Of a stretch of DNA of 64,000 nucleotides, positions 59,201 through 64,000 are shown piece by piece. The translations under genes were made by a program, and so were the position numbers. The DNA comes from Rattus norvegicus (taxonomy: Eukaryota > Chordata > Mammalia > Rodentia > Muridae), in NCBI RefSeq assembly GCF_036323735.1, contig NC_086022.1:66537202-66601201 (forward strand), written 5' to 3'. Below the pieces are notes generated by a model. That model ran no database searches. It was not told the DNA's origin and saw only the letters and a program-made list of their open reading frames with translations. Each line of letters opens with the position of its first letter. Positions within the stretch are counted from its first letter, which is position 1.

Positions 59201-60762
59201 GAGACATAAATTTATCTAAAACATTATTTGCAGATTCTGGGAGAGGAAGGCAGACTCCAATGAGGGGCTGGTCACTGCTCAGGCTTGATAATAGATTCTT
59301 GACATATGTGGTCTTTATTCTGAAAGAGTGGGCTTCTTTACAGGAAAGGAATAATAGAGTAAAACCAGTGTTTTAGAAGGAAAGCCCAGCCAAAGCACAT
59401 AGGACAACAATCAAAGAAGATAGCCCTGCCAGGGAGGGAGGGTGCTGCTAGCACAGTTCCACTACTAAAGATGGAAAGAAAAATTGCGTGGCCACTGCTG
59501 TTGAATTCCATAGCCATAAATTCAGGGACTGCACATAGCACTTGTGATCAGACCATGATTGGGAGAATTATAAATTGTGGAATGCAGAGCATGCTAACAA
59601 CATGGAGTCAGAAAAATGTCAGAAAATCCTGTAGAGACATTGAGAAGACGCTTAAGGGAAGAAAGGTGGGGTATGGCAGAGTAGAATGGCTGTCCAAATG
59701 GGGATCTCTACTGTCTGTCATCTACCTGTCACTACATCTCACCTCACCTCATCTCACCTCATCTCTCCCTCCATATATGTGTGCACTTACATAATTACAT
59801 ATACACCTATTTCATAGTCTAATGTTCTTCTATCGCATTACTTCATAAATATGAGGTCAAGAAGATATTCTTAATTAAGTAAACATTTAATTAGCCATGA
59901 TCTTGGACACCATTACTTCAGCACGATGTCTAAAAATGACCAAGATGAGATCTAGGTCCATAAAGATTGTCCTTCCTAGGGAAATGCCAACACATCCAAA
60001 ACACTGAAATAGAAATTCAACCATATATATGCCCTTAATAAAGAGTGGCCTCCTGTTATCTTAGACGTTGCTCCTACATGCTTCATTCAGCAGAGACATA
60101 GTGTGCTCTAACTCAGTTTGCAGGCCCAAGAATATAATTTTGTACACAGTGTGCTACTGTCTTACATGCTACTCCCACCTTTTAAACAGAAAGATAATCC
60201 CCACATCCTCAGGAAGTTGCCCCAGACTAACAAAAGGAGACTGGCCTAAACAGGAAAGCTACTAACACCGCACAGAATGAGATTAGGTCCTAAGATAGCA
60301 GATCCATTTGTATTAAGGAAAGATCGTGGCTCTCTAAGTAGGCTTGTATGTAATGGAGGTCATGACTCACAGCCTGCCCTTTATAGTGGCAGAAATCTTA
60401 ACTAAACTGTTAGGTTTGCAGACCTTGCTCTCTGTGGACTCCTCTCAGGCTTCGAAGAGAACGTGTAAGAATCCAATATATGCTCACCAGTACTCACTAA
60501 AACTCAGATGACCTGCCTTCCTAGAGTAACATCACACGGGTGAGGAGGAAAGTGGGTTTTCATGAGGATGGGAATCTGGTTCCACGAGAGTCTAATGAAG
60601 TCAGGTGATGGGTCAGTGAGATGAGTCTCATAGCTAAGCACCAGACCACGGGGGTGAATGTGTAAAGGTCACAGGATCCCAAAGACTACTGAGGGAGAAA
60701 AGCAAACCGCAGCCGTTAGTTTCCTCTGCACTAGGCCAGCAGCACCAGGATCCTGCAGTTAC

Positions 60763-60879
60763 CTGAGGTTTCTTCACCTTAATGATCCAGGTGGGCGGGA
60801 CAATAACAGCAGCATGAGCCCCCAGGGAGCAGGGTTCCTCGATGTGATGCAGCATGAAGCAGGTCACTTTATTGTGAAA
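60763..60879 (-). CDS. Dgki: Dgki window exon 1: end of second C1 domain
   Basis: This 117-nt exon (39 codons, phase 0 at both ends) begins FHNKVTCFML and ends IIKVKKPQ. It supplies the last zinc ligands of the second, extended cysteine-rich C1 domain typical of type IV DGKs: His2, Cys7 and Cys17 of the exon. The conserved stretch EEPCSLGAHAAVIVPPTWI follows. The acceptor is TTTTTCTCTTCAG with a good pyrimidine tract, and the donor is CAG/GTAACT. In the family the preceding exon ends in CSWCKQA, and no such exon is visible between 60880 and 64000, so it must lie upstream. In zeta and iota the C1 pair helps regulate the enzyme and its membrane association rather than acting as a simple phorbol-ester receptor (family knowledge). 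Confidence 0.95.
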
Positions 60880-63800
60880 CTGAAGAGAAAAACGGGCTAA
60901 TAAGCAAATCCGAATAAGAAGTAATTCACAGCAAGAAGGGATAAGTACACGCACTCAGGCACGCACAAAATCATACATGCACACATCAAGAACACATGTA
61001 TCTCATCAGTAGTCAACCAGCCCAGGAACAGAGAGGCCAGAATAACTCATTCCAGTGTAGACGTAACAGTGGTTACCAGGAGCCTCGCAGCAAGAAGCCG
61101 GCCATGGCATTCTAATGGTCTAATGGACTATTTACATAGAGGCTGAGTATTGGCGAGCTCTACTAATCTAACTACACACAACTGTGTCTGTTAGCTAATG
61201 TAGAGTAGAAAATGAAGGCAGCTGGGAAGACAATGCCCGCCTCCTGACTGTTTGCTTCTACTGCAGTTGTAAATCCTCCCAAGTAATCTTTCCAGTTTAG
61301 GGAGCCAGGAAGGGAGCAAGAGGTCTCTTCTGGAAAGCTGTTAATCTCAGTGATAACGGGGCACAAAGAGATCCCTTCTCCTGGGCTTATCTAGAGCCTT
61401 AAAAATACAGTGGCCCTGTTACAGTCCACAGGCCCGGGGAGCTCATTCTTTACAGGAAGGAAGGAAATATAAGCTAATAACGATCGCCATCACCACAGTA
61501 CCCCAGGGGAAGGGGCTTGACTCACTGTTCTGCTGGGAGACTGGCATGTGACCTCAGTCTGGTCACCTTTTGTGACTCTGGGGTGATAGTCCTGTGGGGA
61601 CATTTCATTTCTAATGGACACAAAATCAGCTTGTGCACTAATTAAAGGTCTTGTCTTCCAATCCTGGTGACTTTTTTTATTTAAATTAGTTTCAACTTGA
61701 ATTATACTCATTGTAACCAACGCACAATTCACCTTTTCAACTGGAGCTATTTAAGAGTGAGAAGGAACCACTGACAACAAGAACGCTGGGAAACGGACGT
61801 CGATTAGGACTCTCTGGGGGGAAACTGGCACGCACAGCCAGTCCAATTTTACTCTGTGCTGTCACAAGGATTTTGTTTTCATTTCTGCATATTATGAAGC
61901 TCTTCCTGTGATCCAGTGGTCAGTTTATATCAATTAAGGATAAAGTACTGATAGAATAATTAATAATTCAACATACCACCCATTACGTGGAATCTGCAAA
62001 CAAATTAAATCAGAGGAATGCCGCGCCACAAAAATATCACTTGAGCGCCTCCTCTCAAAACTGATTATTCTTTTAAGCAGTTAAAATGAAATCTCAACGC
62101 ATACCCGCTGCATTTCTACCGTGACAAGGGCTTCAAACGCAGCGCAAGCAACTCTTTCAACTTATACTTGAGTGATCTACAAGTCAGAGACTAACAGGTA
62201 CTCTCAGGACTGTATATTTTTAAATGTTGGCACCAAGACTTATACACAAAGAACCCAGCTGCCTAACCCCAAGATTCCTCCTGCACCTTAGAGGCTCAGT
62301 TACTTGTTTCTTTATTTACTTGACATCAAATTTCCTGGAGGGAATTACTTGCACTACTAAAATAGATCAACACCGTAATTTGCGTGCATATATTTTGCAG
62401 ATATGACCTTGCAAAGTCAATCTCCACACTTTATGGGATATAAAAGTGAGGTGAAATGGGCCAAAGCTCTACCACTATGGCCGAGTGAAAAGACACTCCC
62501 TGTAGCAGCTCGGTTAGATGACAGATAATGAAGAGGGCACAATGTTCACCTTAAAGTGCTCCAAATTAGCAGACCTTGAACAAGACACATCACCCCAGAG
62601 TCAGAGGAGCACCCTATCAGTGTCCCAGAGGCAGCCTCTTACCAGTTCAGGAAACCAGCAATATGGGCAGCATTAGAGACTGGTTGACACCTAATCCCAG
62701 AGGGAGATTATGCCCCTAGGACGTGGAGTTTCACTAGAAGTAAGATGGCCATGAACAAACACGTTTTTTGTAAGCAGAAGCACAGAGGTTACATGTGACT
62801 ACAGGGAAGAAATAGAAATGCCAAGAAAAACAAAACGTGGTGAGATGGTGGCATGGCAAACCCTGAACTGTCCAGACCAGTGAGTCCATACCTAATAACT
62901 GGAGGCTCTTGACAAATAGAGTCTCTGGAGAAACTATTTGGTTGGATCTTATAGACTTGCTATAGTGCAAAGAGTCTGACCACCCCACACCCCCCAAAAA
63001 GACTGTCAACTGTAATTCATTCAAACGACACCTGTTCTAGCCCTGTTGCTGGTTTGAGGAATTGTGCCTGCCATGTGCAGACCTATGGCGCTTTAACCTA
63101 GCTGACACAACATGGACTTTCTTTTCAGGTTTCCTTTGCAATAAAGGTGATGTATTTCTATCTACACAGACACTCCAAAAAGTTGATGGCAAGCTGACCT
63201 GCTGGTGCAGACACATAATCCAGCGTCCAGGTGGCTGAGGCAAGAGGATCACAAAGGGATAGCGTATTTAAAAAAAAAAAAAAACAAAAAACAAAAAAAC
63301 AAAGAGTAGACAGACAGTAAGACTAGAGGAGGGGTTGAAAACTGTTTCTGATAGGCCTGGGTGTGTTGCCAATACTTGTCATCTCTGAGGCATTAGCAGC
63401 TACAGACCATTCATAAATGACAGGGTATGGCTATGTTGAAGCTATCACGTATGGAAATAGGCCACAGCCACATTTGGCCCTGGATGCCATAGTTTGCCAG
63501 CTGGGCTGTAGTGAAATGGAACACAGGCACAGAGGCAAGCAAATAATGAAGCTCGGCATCTGTTTTGGATAAAGGGGTCAGGTGCTTTTCAGAGTAGATA
63601 GGACAGGAGATAAAAAGAGTAAATAGGCCATTGGTGTGGGATCTTAAGGAATATGCATGGTCAAATACAAGGAAGGGATGTGATTTAGTGGGCACATGGA
63701 TAACTACAAAACAAAAAACAAAAACAAGCCTAAACCTAAAGAACAACGTAAGAGGCAATCGTTCTTCATGACCACCCACATCAAGACCAGGGGAACCCAG

Positions 63801-64000
63801 ACGCCTGGAGCCTGTGTTGTAGAGGGACAGGGAAGACAGTGGGTGTTCTAGGGGAAAGGAGTACCAGATTCCAATCCCAGGGCAAGGATCAGGTAAGGAT
63901 CCTAGCCTTTTATCCTGGACTTCAAGCTGTACAAAAGGAGTAAACGATTTCTACTTTTTTCCCTACTTATATTTCTTTTGTTCTATAATTTTACTCTCTT
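60880..64000 (-). other. Dgki: Intron upstream of window exon 1 (partial)
   Basis: The 3' part of the intron that precedes window exon 1. The expected upstream exon, encoding the CGKGFQQKF...CSWCKQA part of the C1 domain, was looked for and not found. A B1-like fragment followed by a poly-A stretch lies at 63195-63302. Nothing else was recognised. Confidence 0.84.
63195..63302 (+). mobile_element. B1-like fragment with poly-A
   Basis: CATAATCCAGCGTCCAGGTGGCTGAGGCAAGAGGATCAC resembles the middle of B1. An A-rich tail follows at 63269-63302. Confidence 0.6.

Larger units (their letters stand above)
54846..60762 (-). other. Dgki: 5.9-kb intron between window exons 1 and 2
   Basis: Apart from a (CTTT)n run (55272-55292) and a long GGGAA array (56036-56206), this intron has few repeats I can identify. 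The segment 56220-60760 looks like ordinary intronic sequence. Confidence 0.84.
1..64000 (-). other. Dgki: Internal part of the Dgki gene (diacylglycerol kinase iota)
   Basis: Thirteen minus-strand exons join in frame into 422 codons that match a type IV diacylglycerol kinase. The iota paralogue is preferred over zeta. The segment before the catalytic domain reads WIIKVKKPQ then NSLKASNRKKKRTSFKRKAS, and the catalytic start reads KVLQMFMWYLNP, all as I remember iota; zeta has different residues there. Long introns (up to 11.8 kb) also fit the very large Dgki gene rather than compact Dgkz. The window holds neither the transcription start nor the stop codon: the first C1 domain lies beyond 64000, and the ankyrin repeats and PDZ ligand lie before position 1. 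The enzyme converts diacylglycerol plus ATP to phosphatidic acid. In this family it is mainly neuronal, and its localisation is set by the basic segment and the C-terminus. The paralogue call rests on remembered family sequence. Confidence 0.93.

Noticed and set aside
989..60879. Identification as Dgkz instead of Dgki
   Set aside because: Zeta differs in the basic segment and in the KVLQMFMW region, and its gene is compact; the residues here fit iota.
63411..63779. 122-codon minus-strand frame
   Set aside because: Hydrophobic-rich chance frame with no motif, no splice context and no family resemblance.
60900..64000. Search for the upstream C1 exon (CGKGFQQKF...CSWCKQA)
   Set aside because: No matching sequence on the minus strand in this interval, so the exon lies outside the window.

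Overview
This window looks like nuclear DNA from a murid rodent, most likely rat (Rattus). It carries two young ID (BC1-derived) SINEs with target-site duplications, a recent 5'-truncated LINE-1, many B1, B2/B3 and B4 SINEs, older Lx-type LINE-1 3' ends and long dinucleotide microsatellites. There is no sign of prokaryotic, organellar or viral gene organisation.

The whole window lies inside one gene on the minus strand, identified as Dgki (diacylglycerol kinase iota, type IV DGK). Thirteen consecutive coding exons were placed by reading the minus strand, from position 60879 (5'-most) down to 989 (3'-most). Every exon has AG and GT borders. Their phases join without a gap into 1268 nt (422 codons plus 2 nt). 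In order they encode the end of the second cysteine-rich C1 domain, the MARCKS-like basic nuclear-localisation segment, the DAGK catalytic domain (GGDGT and GTGND motifs) and the DAGK accessory domain up to its C-terminal edge. The first C1 domain and transcription start lie beyond 64000. The ankyrin repeats and C-terminal PDZ ligand lie before position 1.

Layout along the plus coordinates: 1-988 intron; 989-1188 exon 13; 1189-13012 a long intron with L1, B4, B2 and simple repeats; 13013-19663 four exons (12 to 9) with a young L1 and an ID element between them; 19664-28652 intron; 28653-33666 exons 8, 7 and 6; 33667-45190 intron with an ID element, an unidentified duplicated repeat and B1/B4 SINEs; 45191-47067 exons 5 and 4; 47068-54150 intron; 54151-54845 exons 3 and 2 separated by only 524 bp; 54846-60762 intron; 60763-60879 exon 1; 60880-64000 intron. 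Exon numbers are local to this window.

The product phosphorylates diacylglycerol to phosphatidic acid, so it ends DAG signalling and produces PA. The exons here cover most of the enzymatic core. No second protein-coding gene, RNA gene, promoter or CpG island could be supported, and I found no new biological system. The most useful leads are splicing-related (a NAGNAG acceptor, a 75-nt symmetric exon holding the basic motif, CA/UG repeats close to splice sites, a G-rich array in a short intron) and a 0.29-kb direct duplication of a repeat that I could not name.
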